From Mycobacterium sp. (GTDB taxonomy: Bacteria > Actinomycetota > Actinomycetes > Mycobacteriales > Mycobacteriaceae), in assembly GCF_008709575.1 (NCBI RefSeq), contig NZ_VYIK01000002.1, positions 1 to 64,000 of the forward strand: a stretch of 64,000 bases of DNA, given 5' to 3'. How positions within the stretch are numbered: the stretch's first letter is position 1; each line of letters begins with the position of its first letter. Shown here one piece after another: positions 57,140 through 64,000 of the stretch. The position numbers and the translations under genes are program-made. The notes under the pieces were generated by a model, which saw nothing but the letters and a program-made list of their open reading frames with translations, did not search any database and was not told where the DNA came from.

Positions 57140-58822
57140 CTAGCGCCTGCGGCTCTTCTTACGCGGCGGTGGCAGCGCACCCTCGGCGCGAAGTCGTGCG
57201 GCGTGCTCGGCCAGTGCGTCGACGAGGGGGCCCACCGCCGCCGTGTCGGGCTGAACGTCGACGCGCAAGCCGAACTCTGCCGCGGTCTCGGCGGTCTTGG
57301 GGCCGATGCAGGCCACGATGGTGCGCGCGTGCGGCTTGCCGGCGATACCGACCAGATTGCGCACCGTGGAGCTCGAGGTGAAGCACACGGCGTCGAACCC
57401 GCCGGTCTTGATCATTTCGCGGGTTTCCGCCGGCGGCGGCGCGGCCCGTACCGTGCGGTAAGCGGTGACGTCTTCGATCTCCCAGCCGCGTTCCCGCAGG
57501 CCCTCGGCCAACGTCTCGGTGGCGATGTCGGCGCGGGGCAGCAGCACCCGGTTTACCGGATCGAAAATACGGTCATAGAACGGGAATTCGTCCAACAGGC
57601 CCAGCGAGGACTGCTCGCCCGACGGCACCAGCTCCGGGCTGACGCCAAACGCGCGCACCCGATCAGCGGTCGCTTCGCCGACGCAGGCGATCTTCACCCC
57701 CGAGAACGCGCGGGCATCCAGACCGAACTCGTTGAACTTCTCCCACACCGCGCGCACCGCGTTGGTCGAGGTGAACACCACCCACTGGTAGCGGCCGTCG
57801 ACGAGTCCTTTGACGGCACGCTCCATCTGCGCGGGGCTGCGCGGCGGCTCGACGGCAATGGTCGGCACCTCGATCGGCAGCGCACCGTAGCCGGCCAGCC
57901 GTTGACTCATGTCGCCGGCCTGGTCCTTGGTGCGCGGAACCAGGACGGTCCAGCCGTACAGGGGGCGGCTCTCCCACCAATTCAGCCTGGCCCGATGGGC
58001 TACCGTCTTGCCGATGGTCATCACCACCGGACCGGTCAACGGTCCGGCCGGGTCGTTGCCGCCCGGCACGTCCGAATCGGCCAGCCCGCCCAACGTCGAC
58101 AAAACCGAGCGTTGCGCGCACGTCGTTCCGTTGGCGGTGACCACGCACGGGGTCGTGTCGGCCAATCCGTACTCGACCAGCGTGCGCGCCGTGTCGGCCA
58201 CCCGCGGTGCGGTGGCCAGCAGGATCAGCGGACCCGGACCGGCCGCCAGCGCCGCCCAGTCGTCGTCTTTGAGGTCTGCGCGCACATCGGCAACGGTGTG
58301 CGAGGAGCCCAGCGGCAGCCCGGCGTACGTCGGTACCACCGAGCTCGGCGCCAAGCCGGGCACGATCTCGAAATTGAGGTGGCTGCGCGCGACGGCGTTG
58401 ACCTCGGTGATGACCGCGTCAACCGACAGCGGGTCGCCGGCCACCAACCGCACCACATCGGTGCCCGAACGGGCTTCGCTGGTCAGCGTTTTGGCCACCT
58501 CGGCCGGATCGCCCAGCGCGGGGCGAATGTCGGGTCCCGGCGACACCACCACAGCAGCGCCCGGATTGTCGGTGACGCCCTCGGTGGCTATCGCGGGGGC
58601 TACCGCGGCCGGTTCGGCCGGCCCGGACACCGGGGGCAGATCCTTGCCGATCAGCGCCAGCACCGGCTCGGGCACATCGGGGTCGGTGAACACCAGGGCG
58701 GCATTCGCCAGCGCCGCTGCGGCCCGCGTCGTCAGCAGGCTGGGGTCTCCCGGACCAGAGCCGACAAACACGATGCGGCCAGGCCTGGGCTTGCGCCCAC
58801 GCCCGGCTACTTGACGAGTCAT
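57140..58822 (-). CDS. hemD: uroporphyrinogen-III synthase with N-terminal SUMT-like domain
   Basis: A 560-residue two-domain protein. Residues 1 to about 250 resemble the SAM uroporphyrinogen methyltransferase fold (VGSGPGDPSLLT and VVRLVAGDPL), but the canonical loop GGDPFVFGRGGEE is not seen, so methylase activity is doubtful. From about 275, at YGWTVLVPRTKDQAGDMSQRL, the HemD domain closes hydroxymethylbilane to uroporphyrinogen III. AGGAGGA lies 8 bases before ATG 58822. This fusion is normal in mycobacteria (Rv0511). Confidence 0.94.
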   Translation of the reverse strand: MTRQVAGRGRKPRPGRIVFVGSGPGDPSLLTTRAAAALANAALVFTDPDVPEPVLALIGKDLPPVSGPAEPAAVAPAIATEGVTDNPGAAVVVSPGPDIRPALGDPAEVAKTLTSEARSGTDVVRLVAGDPLSVDAVITEVNAVARSHLNFEIVPGLAPSSVVPTYAGLPLGSSHTVADVRADLKDDDWAALAAGPGPLILLATAPRVADTARTLVEYGLADTTPCVVTANGTTCAQRSVLSTLGGLADSDVPGGNDPAGPLTGPVVMTIGKTVAHRARLNWWESRPLYGWTVLVPRTKDQAGDMSQRLAGYGALPIEVPTIAVEPPRSPAQMERAVKGLVDGRYQWVVFTSTNAVRAVWEKFNEFGLDARAFSGVKIACVGEATADRVRAFGVSPELVPSGEQSSLGLLDEFPFYDRIFDPVNRVLLPRADIATETLAEGLRERGWEIEDVTAYRTVRAAPPPAETREMIKTGGFDAVCFTSSSTVRNLVGIAGKPHARTIVACIGPKTAETAAEFGLRVDVQPDTAAVGPLVDALAEHAARLRAEGALPPPRKKSRRR

Positions 58823-58849
58823 CCTGTTATTCCTCCTCGCACGGTAGTC

Positions 58850-59776
58850 TCACCGCCCGATCGACATGAGTTCCCGCGCACCCGCTGCGAACAGCTCCGC
58901 GGCCACCGAGAGTCCCAGCTCCCGTGCCCGACTCGGACTGCCGATGCCGGACGCACGGACCACATCGGATCCGTCCAGCGCCGCCACGCAGCCGCGCAGC
59001 GACAACTCCTCGAAGACCCGGCCGTCCTCGTCGAGGGACTCGACCACTTCGGCGATCGCGCCCACCGGCGCGGAGCAACCCGCCCCCAGTTCGGCGAGCA
59101 GGGCACGTTCAGCGGTGACCGCGGCGCGGGTGTCGGCGTCGTCGAGCTCGGCCAATAGTGCCGCGAGGGCGCTGTCCCCAGCGCGGCACTCCACCGCGAG
59201 CGCGCCTTGAGCCGGCGCCGGCAATAGCACGACCGGCTCCAGCGTCTCGGTGACGTCGTCGAGTCGACCCAGCCGGGCCAGACCCGCTCGGGCCACCACG
59301 ATCGCGTCGAGTTCACCCCTGCTCACCCTGTTCAACCTGGTATCTAGGTTGCCTCTTAGGGGGCGGATTTCCAAACCGAGACCCAATGCTCTAAGCTGTG
59401 CGGCCCGCCGCGGGGACGAGGTGCCCACCACCGAGCCGGTCGGCAACTGTCCCAGCGCCAGCCCGTCGCGGGCGACCACCGCATCGCGGGGGTCCTCGCG
59501 GGGTGGTACCGCCGCGACCACTAACCGCGGGTCTTCGGCGGTGGGCAGGTCTTTGTGCGAGTGCACCGCCACGTCGACGCGGCCGTCGTCGATGGCCTGC
59601 CGCAACGCCGCGGTGAAGACACCCACGCCGAGGGTGGCGATCGGCGCCGTCGACCGGTCGCCCTCGGTGCTGATCGGCACCAGTACCGCGGGATGACCGC
59701 GGGCGATCAGCGCATCGCGGATGCCGCCGGCCTGGGTGCGGGCCAAGAGGCTGCGCCGGGTGCCTATCCGGATCAC
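58850..59776 (-). CDS. hemC: hydroxymethylbilane synthase (porphobilinogen deaminase)
   Basis: A 308-residue enzyme that assembles four porphobilinogens on its dipyrromethane cofactor. The cofactor cysteine is in [11 protein letters not shown], and [12 protein letters not shown] and HSHKDLPT are family hallmarks. GTG 59776 lies 13 bp after the hemA stop; the ORF to 59827 overlaps hemA. It is second in hemA-hemC-hemD-hemB. Confidence 0.95.
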   Translation of the reverse strand: MIRIGTRRSLLARTQAGGIRDALIARGHPAVLVPISTEGDRSTAPIATLGVGVFTAALRQAIDDGRVDVAVHSHKDLPTAEDPRLVVAAVPPREDPRDAVVARDGLALGQLPTGSVVGTSSPRRAAQLRALGLGLEIRPLRGNLDTRLNRVSRGELDAIVVARAGLARLGRLDDVTETLEPVVLLPAPAQGALAVECRAGDSALAALLAELDDADTRAAVTAERALLAELGAGCSAPVGAIAEVVESLDEDGRVFEELSLRGCVAALDGSDVVRASGIGSPSRARELGLSVAAELFAAGARELMSIGR

Positions 59777-59789
59777 GTCGGCCAAGCGG

Positions 59790-61163
59790 CTACTCGGCGG
59801 TCGGTCGGGTGCGCAGGGACCCGTCATAACCGCCGATCGCCGGCAATTCCCCGGCGGTGGCGACGGCGTCGACGGCGTTCTGGTCGAGTTCGAACAGTTC
59901 GCGCAGTGCTTCGGCGTAGCTGTCGCCGCCGGGCGCGCTGGCTAATTGCTTGATGCGCACTGTCGGTGCGTGCAGCAGCTTGTCCACCACGCGCCGCACC
60001 GTGCGGGCAACTTCGTCGCGCTGGACGGGATCCAGTCCCGGCAGCCGGTTCTCCAGGCGCAGCAACTCGGCCTCGACGACGTCGGCAGCCCGCCGCCGCA
60101 GCGCGGTGACCGTTGGCGTCACCTCGGCCATACGTTGTTCGGCAAGGTAGCGGGCAACCTCGGCGGCGACGATGTGACGGGCGGCGTCGGCGTCGGCGCC
60201 CGCGGCTCGCGCCGAGGGCTCCCGCTGGATGCGATCCATGTCGACGAGCCACACGCCCGGCAGCCCGGCCACGGCAGGATCGACATCGCGCGGCATGCCC
60301 AGATCACACAACACCAGCGGTTGGGCCGCTTCGTCACGGCGGGCGGCCGCCAGCGCGTGATGCACGTCGGCCAGCGATACCACCGGGCGCACCGCGCCGG
60401 TGCAGCTGATCACCACGTCGACACCACTGAGCGCGGCCGACAACCGGTCGAGGGCCAACGCGTCGGCCGAGACCCCGGAGTCGCGGACCTTGCGGGCCAG
60501 CCGCTGCGCCCGGGTCAGCGACCGGTTGACGACGTGAACGTGCCGGACGTTGGCGCGGGCCAGGTGGGACGCTGACAGCGCCCCCATCGCCCCGGCTCCG
60601 ATCACCGCGGCGGTCTTGCCCGCCAGCCCACCCAACCGGGCTTGGGCCATGCCGAGGGCCACCGACACCACCGACGCACCGGCGGCGTCGATCGCGGTCT
60701 CGGTGTGCACGCGCTTACCGACCGCCAGCGCGCGCTGGGCCAGCTCGTGCAGCACCCGCCCGACGGCGCGGTTGGCCTCGGCGGCGGCGTAGGCGCGACG
60801 GACCTGCCCGAGCACCTGCTGCTCGCCGAGCACCGCCGAGTCCAAGCCGCTGGCGACGGCGAACAAATGCTCGACGGCGGCCTCGCTGTAGCGCACGTAG
60901 GCGTACTTGGTCAGATCCCCCAGCGACAACCCTGAATGCTCGGAAAGCACCTGTCCGATCACCGACAGGCCGCCGTGGAACGCCTCGACGACGGCGTAGC
61001 ACTCGACCCGGTTGCAGGTCGACAACATCATGGCCTCGGTGACCAGCGGAGACTGCAACACGCCGTCGAGAATTTTGATCTGGCCGCCTTCATCGGCGGA
61101 TAGCTGTTCGAGGACCGAGACCGGTGCGCTGCGATGAGACACACCGAAGAGCAGAACACTCAC
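59790..61163 (-). CDS. hemA: glutamyl-tRNA reductase
   Basis: A 457-residue enzyme for the first step of C5-pathway tetrapyrrole synthesis, reducing Glu-tRNA to glutamate-1-semialdehyde for HemL. The catalytic Cys50 is in LSTCNRVE, the NADPH motif is [13 protein letters not shown], and a C-terminal helical dimerisation domain follows ([25 protein letters not shown]). GTG 61163 is the annotated-type start. It is the first hem gene after the glutaredoxin-like gene. Confidence 0.96.
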   Translation of the reverse strand: MSVLLFGVSHRSAPVSVLEQLSADEGGQIKILDGVLQSPLVTEAMMLSTCNRVECYAVVEAFHGGLSVIGQVLSEHSGLSLGDLTKYAYVRYSEAAVEHLFAVASGLDSAVLGEQQVLGQVRRAYAAAEANRAVGRVLHELAQRALAVGKRVHTETAIDAAGASVVSVALGMAQARLGGLAGKTAAVIGAGAMGALSASHLARANVRHVHVVNRSLTRAQRLARKVRDSGVSADALALDRLSAALSGVDVVISCTGAVRPVVSLADVHHALAAARRDEAAQPLVLCDLGMPRDVDPAVAGLPGVWLVDMDRIQREPSARAAGADADAARHIVAAEVARYLAEQRMAEVTPTVTALRRRAADVVEAELLRLENRLPGLDPVQRDEVARTVRRVVDKLLHAPTVRIKQLASAPGGDSYAEALRELFELDQNAVDAVATAGELPAIGGYDGSLRTRPTAE

Positions 61164-61270
61164 GGTTGGATCACCTGGTCTGCTCCCTTGACGTCACCGG
61201 TGAACAAACTGCTACCCACGGTAGTCCGTAACCCGGTGCGCCACCAAATTCGCTTGGGTGTCACCGGCTG

Positions 61271-61525
61271 TTACGCCAGATCTGCCCGCAACCGGGCCTC
61301 GTCGACCTCCCAATAGCTGTGCTCACGGCCGTCGAGCAGCACCACCGGCAGCCGGTCGCCGAATTCGGCGCGCAGGCCCGGATCGCCGGTGGCCGCCGCC
61401 GCGTCGACATCGGTGACCGACAGCTCGAAGTCCAGTTCGGCGGCCAGCTCGACGAGCCGGTCGTACACCCGCGTGCAGATCGCGCAGCCATCGCGGGTCA
61501 GCAACCGTACGTGGCGGCGGTTCAC
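61271..61525 (-). CDS. glutaredoxin-like DUF836 protein (Rv0508-like)
   Basis: An 84-residue thioredoxin-fold protein from GTG 61525. The CxxC is CAIC near residues 11-14 and the ending LPVVLLDGREHSYWEVDEARL is typical of DUF836. The frame is open to ATG 61651, which would add 42 residues of unrelated composition. Its partner is unknown. Position 107 bp before hemA suggests a role in haem synthesis redox state or simple co-expression. Confidence 0.82.
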   Translation of the reverse strand: MNRRHVRLLTRDGCAICTRVYDRLVELAAELDFELSVTDVDAAAATGDPGLRAEFGDRLPVVLLDGREHSYWEVDEARLRADLA

Positions 61526-61664
61526 GGTGTCAGTGTCGCACCGGCCGCGGCGGGCGCACCGCGCCCACCACGCGGGGATGGTGGATGCAGGCCGGCCCGC
61601 GGAAACGTCAGCGGGATCCGACAGAACAACGGTGCTTTGTGTCGTCACCAATAACTCTCGTCTA

Positions 61665-61681
61665 GCGCACTATTAGTGCGC
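61665..61681. promoter_or_regulatory. 17-bp perfect palindrome before the unrecognised membrane-protein gene
   Basis: GCGCACTA-T-TAGTGCGC is an 8+1+8 perfect inverted repeat, 46 bp before the proposed start at 61728 and 16 bp before the alternative ATG 61698. It is flanked by AT-rich DNA unlike the rest of the window. Its length and symmetry suggest an operator for a dimeric regulator; the LysR protein encoded downstream is a candidate. Confidence 0.55.
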
Positions 61682-61717
61682 CACGAATAATCAATTCATG
61701 CGTCAGATATCAAATCT

Positions 61718-61722
61718 GGAGG
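61718..61722 (+). promoter_or_regulatory. ribosome binding site deciding the start of the unrecognised gene
   Basis: GGAGG lies 5 bases before the in-frame GTG 61728, whereas ATG 61698 has no Shine-Dalgarno sequence. This supports the shorter protein. Confidence 0.6.
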
Positions 61723-61727
61723 CAGAA

Positions 61728-62552
61728 GTGTTCGCAATTCCGCTTCAACTATTGAAATACTGCGCCGACTGGCTCGATTCCATCGGCTGGTCGACCGTCC
61801 TTGTGATCTGCGCTCTCGGCTATCTTGTGGCGGTCAAAATCGTGCTGATCTGCAAATTACACCCAGTCGCGGGGAAGGCCGCCGTGCATCGTGCCACCAC
61901 GCCGATGCCATTGCCTACGATGGACCGCGACACCACCCGGGATTCAGCCCCGACTGCGGCGCACGTCCCCCGCGTGCTGCCGGCGGCCAGGTCCAGAGGT
62001 AATACCGACACTTCCGCCGATCGCCAGTCACCGACCGCTGCCGCGACTATCACACGCCCGTCCGAGCTGGCTGCGTTGGATTGGACATCGATCGATTGCC
62101 AGAACAACGCAGGCTGCGACCGTCCCGCAGACTATATTGTGGAGTACCACGCGATCGATCATTGTTTGGACGACGGAACCAACGCACTGGGCAATCTCGT
62201 CGAGATTGTCTGCCGCAACTGTCTGGCTTTCTTGCAAATCACGATCGACATACATATCGATCGGTTGGTTTCACAGGGGCGGGAGTTGCGCTGCCTTACC
62301 TGCGGAAAACCCCTTGCCTGGTCCATCGACGTCCTGCGCTCCGTACTACCGCTTCATGGCAGCTCGAGCAGCACCCTGAGCACCGGCAGCCCGGGCCCGC
62401 GTCAACCTGAGACAGCGCACACGTTCATCCCCGTGCGGACAGCGCCGGACGGCAAGCCTTACTCGGACGCGACGCACAACAGCACTACACCGCAAACCTT
62501 GGCGGCCAAGATCCTTAACAGGAGGACCTCTCGCCGACATGACGGACGTTAG
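61728..62552 (+). CDS. unrecognised Cys/His-rich single-pass membrane protein
   Basis: I do not recognise this 274-residue protein. Residues 21-42 form a hydrophobic helix (STVLVICALGYLVAVKIVLI). A long polar linker rich in Thr, Ala and Arg follows (43-115). Residues 124-192 hold nine potential metal ligands: C124, C130, H141, H145, C146, C162, C165, C189 and C192, including CRNC and CLTC pairs, suggesting one or two zinc sites. The C-terminus is Ser/Pro/Thr-rich. The gene is more AT-rich than its surroundings. Its last 14 bases overlap the LysR gene. Membrane topology would decide whether the metal domain is cytoplasmic. Confidence 0.75.
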   Translation: MFAIPLQLLKYCADWLDSIGWSTVLVICALGYLVAVKIVLICKLHPVAGKAAVHRATTPMPLPTMDRDTTRDSAPTAAHVPRVLPAARSRGNTDTSADRQSPTAAATITRPSELAALDWTSIDCQNNAGCDRPADYIVEYHAIDHCLDDGTNALGNLVEIVCRNCLAFLQITIDIHIDRLVSQGRELRCLTCGKPLAWSIDVLRSVLPLHGSSSSTLSTGSPGPRQPETAHTFIPVRTAPDGKPYSDATHNSTTPQTLAAKILNRRTSRRHDGR

Positions 62553-63570
62553 TTACGGCGCCAGTGACAAAGACCACATTGCTGCCCAGATCAGCGGTAT
62601 CGGGCCAATGCCGACAAGTCACGGACAAACGGTGCTTAGCCCCCGCATGCCTGACCTCATCTCGTTTGAGACGCTGCTGGCGGTAGCCCGCACCGGCAGC
62701 ATCGGTGCGGCTGCCAACGAATTCGGCCTGACCCAGCAGGCTGTGTCGTCACGCTTGGCAGCGATGGAGGCTCTGACCGGGGTGCGGCTGGCTGTCCGCA
62801 CCCGACGCGGCACCCAGCTCACACCCGCCGGTGTCGCCGTTGCCGAGTGGGCGGCGCGGCTACTCGAGATTGCCCATCACATCGATGCCGGCCTGGACTC
62901 ACTGCGCACCGAAAGCCGCGATCGCATCAAGGTGGCGGCCAGTCAAACGATCGCGGAACAGCTTTTGCCCCGGTGGCTGATCTCGTTAGCCGCCGCCGCC
63001 GGCCGACTCGGTCGGAAAGCACCCAAAGTGATTGTGACCGCGACCAACAGCGAAGGCGCCATCACGACCGTCCGCACGGGCGAGGCTGACCTTGGGTTCA
63101 TCGAAAGCCCCCGTCCCCCTGAGGGATTGGGCAGTCGTGCGGTAGCGCACGACGAGCTGGTGGTCGTCGTACCTCCGGATCACAAGTGGACTCGAACGTC
63201 GCGCGTGGTCAGCGCCGCCGAACTGGCCCAGACACCCCTGGTCACCCGCGAACCAGGATCCGGCACTCGCGAGTCCCTCACTAATGCGCTGCGCCGCGCC
63301 CTCGGCGATGACGTGCAGCAGGCACCGCCGGCCTTGGAATTGCCTTCGACGGCCGCGGTGCGCTGCGCGGTCCTCGCCGGCGCGGGGCCGGCGGTCGTGA
63401 GTCGACTCGCAGTTGCCGACGACCTGGCAAGCGACCGCCTACGCACCGTCAGTATCCCTGACCTGAATCTGCACCGGCAGCTTGTCGCCATCTGGGCCGG
63501 CGGACACACTCCGCCGGCGGGAGCAATCCGAGACTTGCTTGGCCATATCCGACACATCAACCGCGTGTGA
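62539..63570 (+). CDS. LysR-family transcriptional regulator
   Basis: A 343-residue LTTR from ATG 62539, or 307 from ATG 62647, which would put the helix-turn-helix ([22 protein letters not shown]) at the usual position. AGGAGGA at 62520-62526 precedes the upstream ATG, supporting the longer form. The effector domain starts near residue 130 ([20 protein letters not shown]). Its 14-bp overlap with the preceding gene shows they are co-translated, so it probably regulates that gene, perhaps through the palindrome at 61665-61681. The inducer is unknown. Confidence 0.88.
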   Translation: MTDVSYGASDKDHIAAQISGIGPMPTSHGQTVLSPRMPDLISFETLLAVARTGSIGAAANEFGLTQQAVSSRLAAMEALTGVRLAVRTRRGTQLTPAGVAVAEWAARLLEIAHHIDAGLDSLRTESRDRIKVAASQTIAEQLLPRWLISLAAAAGRLGRKAPKVIVTATNSEGAITTVRTGEADLGFIESPRPPEGLGSRAVAHDELVVVVPPDHKWTRTSRVVSAAELAQTPLVTREPGSGTRESLTNALRRALGDDVQQAPPALELPSTAAVRCAVLAGAGPAVVSRLAVADDLASDRLRTVSIPDLNLHRQLVAIWAGGHTPPAGAIRDLLGHIRHINRV

Positions 63571-63719
63571 GCCGTCTCACCGAGTCGTCGGGCCGCACCA
63601 GGCGGCGGACGCGTGGTGCGGCACGCAATCAGCGCGATGCCGACGCTGTTCGCAGGGCGCGGCCTACCTCCGCCATCACCGCGCGCACTGCCGCTTTAGC
63701 GGCGGATAGGGTTGATTCC

Positions 63720-64000
63720 GTGACGGCGTCCCCCGACGCGGGCAGGGCGGATCCCGGTCGCCCCGACCTCGAGGCACTGGCCGGCGGCGCCAGTGCCGAA
63801 CGGGCGCTGGACGGTCTACGCGCTGGTCCCAAGCAGCCGCCGGTCGATCTGACCGCGGCGGCGTTTTTCGACGTGGATAACACCTTGGTGCAAGGCTCGT
63901 CGCTGTTGCATTTCGGCAGGGGCCTGGCCAGCCGCAACTACTTCACCTATCGTGACGTGCTCGGATTCATCTACGCGCAAGCAAAGTTTCGGCTGCGCGG
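63720..64000 (+). CDS. serB1: HAD-family phosphoserine phosphatase-like protein, 5' part only
   Basis: The first 93 codons of a gene that runs off the window. After a 47-residue Gly/Asp/Ala-rich leader comes [18 protein letters not shown], the HAD motif I with both catalytic aspartates, then the cap-region helix [16 protein letters not shown]. The N-terminus matches mycobacterial SerB1 (Rv0505c) closely as I recall it. GTG 63720 follows GGATAGG, and a small hairpin GCCGC-TTTA-GCGGC (63690-63703) lies just before it. The gap of 149 bp from lysR holds nothing else I can see. Confidence 0.85.
   Translation, partial: MTASPDAGRADPGRPDLEALAGGASAERALDGLRAGPKQPPVDLTAAAFFDVDNTLVQGSSLLHFGRGLASRNYFTYRDVLGFIYAQAKFRLR

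Noticed and set aside
57050..59158. 702-codon open frame antisense to hemD and hemB
   Set aside because: No domain signature and Arg/Gly/His-rich content opposite two conserved haem genes.
61195..61224. Short dyads TCACCGGTGA and CTACC-CAC-GGTAG before hemA, considered as a Rex site
   Set aside because: Neither fits the Rex operator consensus TTGTGAAnnnnTTCACAA and both are short enough to arise by chance.

Overview
The window is high-GC DNA from a mycobacterium (Mycobacteriaceae; species not determinable from sequence alone). Almost every gene has a recognisable Mycobacterium tuberculosis counterpart in the same local order. H37Rv locus tags quoted here are from memory, used for orientation and not checked by search. 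GTG starts and 4-bp GTGA/ATGA overlaps are frequent, as expected for the group.

Two syntenic blocks, far apart in M. tuberculosis, are joined here. Block A (about 1-15460) runs cyp136 - TetR - SDR - FMN reductase - nrdHIE - TetR - Baeyer-Villiger-type monooxygenase - nrdF - adhC - fecB - ctaD (Rv3059 down to Rv3043c). Block B (about 16331-64000) runs tRNA-Tyr - yajQ - monooxygenase - gpsA - htpX - grcC1 - menJ - menG - mgtA - menD - menH-like - menC - amidohydrolase - fadD8 - menB - SDR - glyoxalase - menE - mtnP - menA - ccs genes - hemL - heme operon - serB1 (Rv0566c down to Rv0505c). The junction holds an archaeal-type peroxiredoxin whose codon use differs from its neighbours.

Functionally this is a redox and respiration neighbourhood. 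It carries deoxyribonucleotide synthesis (class Ib reductase with NrdR-like paired boxes before nrdHIE and nrdF), cytochrome oxidase subunit I, most of menaquinone biosynthesis (polyprenyl synthase, MenD, a MenH candidate, MenC, MenE, MenB, MenA, MenG and the tail reductase MenJ), system II cytochrome c maturation (CcdA, thioredoxin lipoprotein, ResB, CcsA) and tetrapyrrole synthesis (HemA, HemL, HemB, HemC, HemD). A Cu(I) P-type ATPase ends the heme operon.

Accessory or unusual parts are: an orphan LeuA regulatory domain behind an attenuator-like leader (1-753); a secreted PE-PPE-domain hydrolase and a methyltransferase splitting the men genes (27774-30525); a VIT-family transporter (34824-35537); a ThDP enzyme between menE and mtnP (39897-41597); a 17-bp tandem repeat between mtnP and menA (42494-42560); and an unrecognised Cys/His-rich membrane protein coupled to a LysR regulator behind a perfect palindrome (61665-63570). 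The last is the best candidate here for something undescribed. Apart from 4622-5032, no stretch over about 220 bases lacks a gene.
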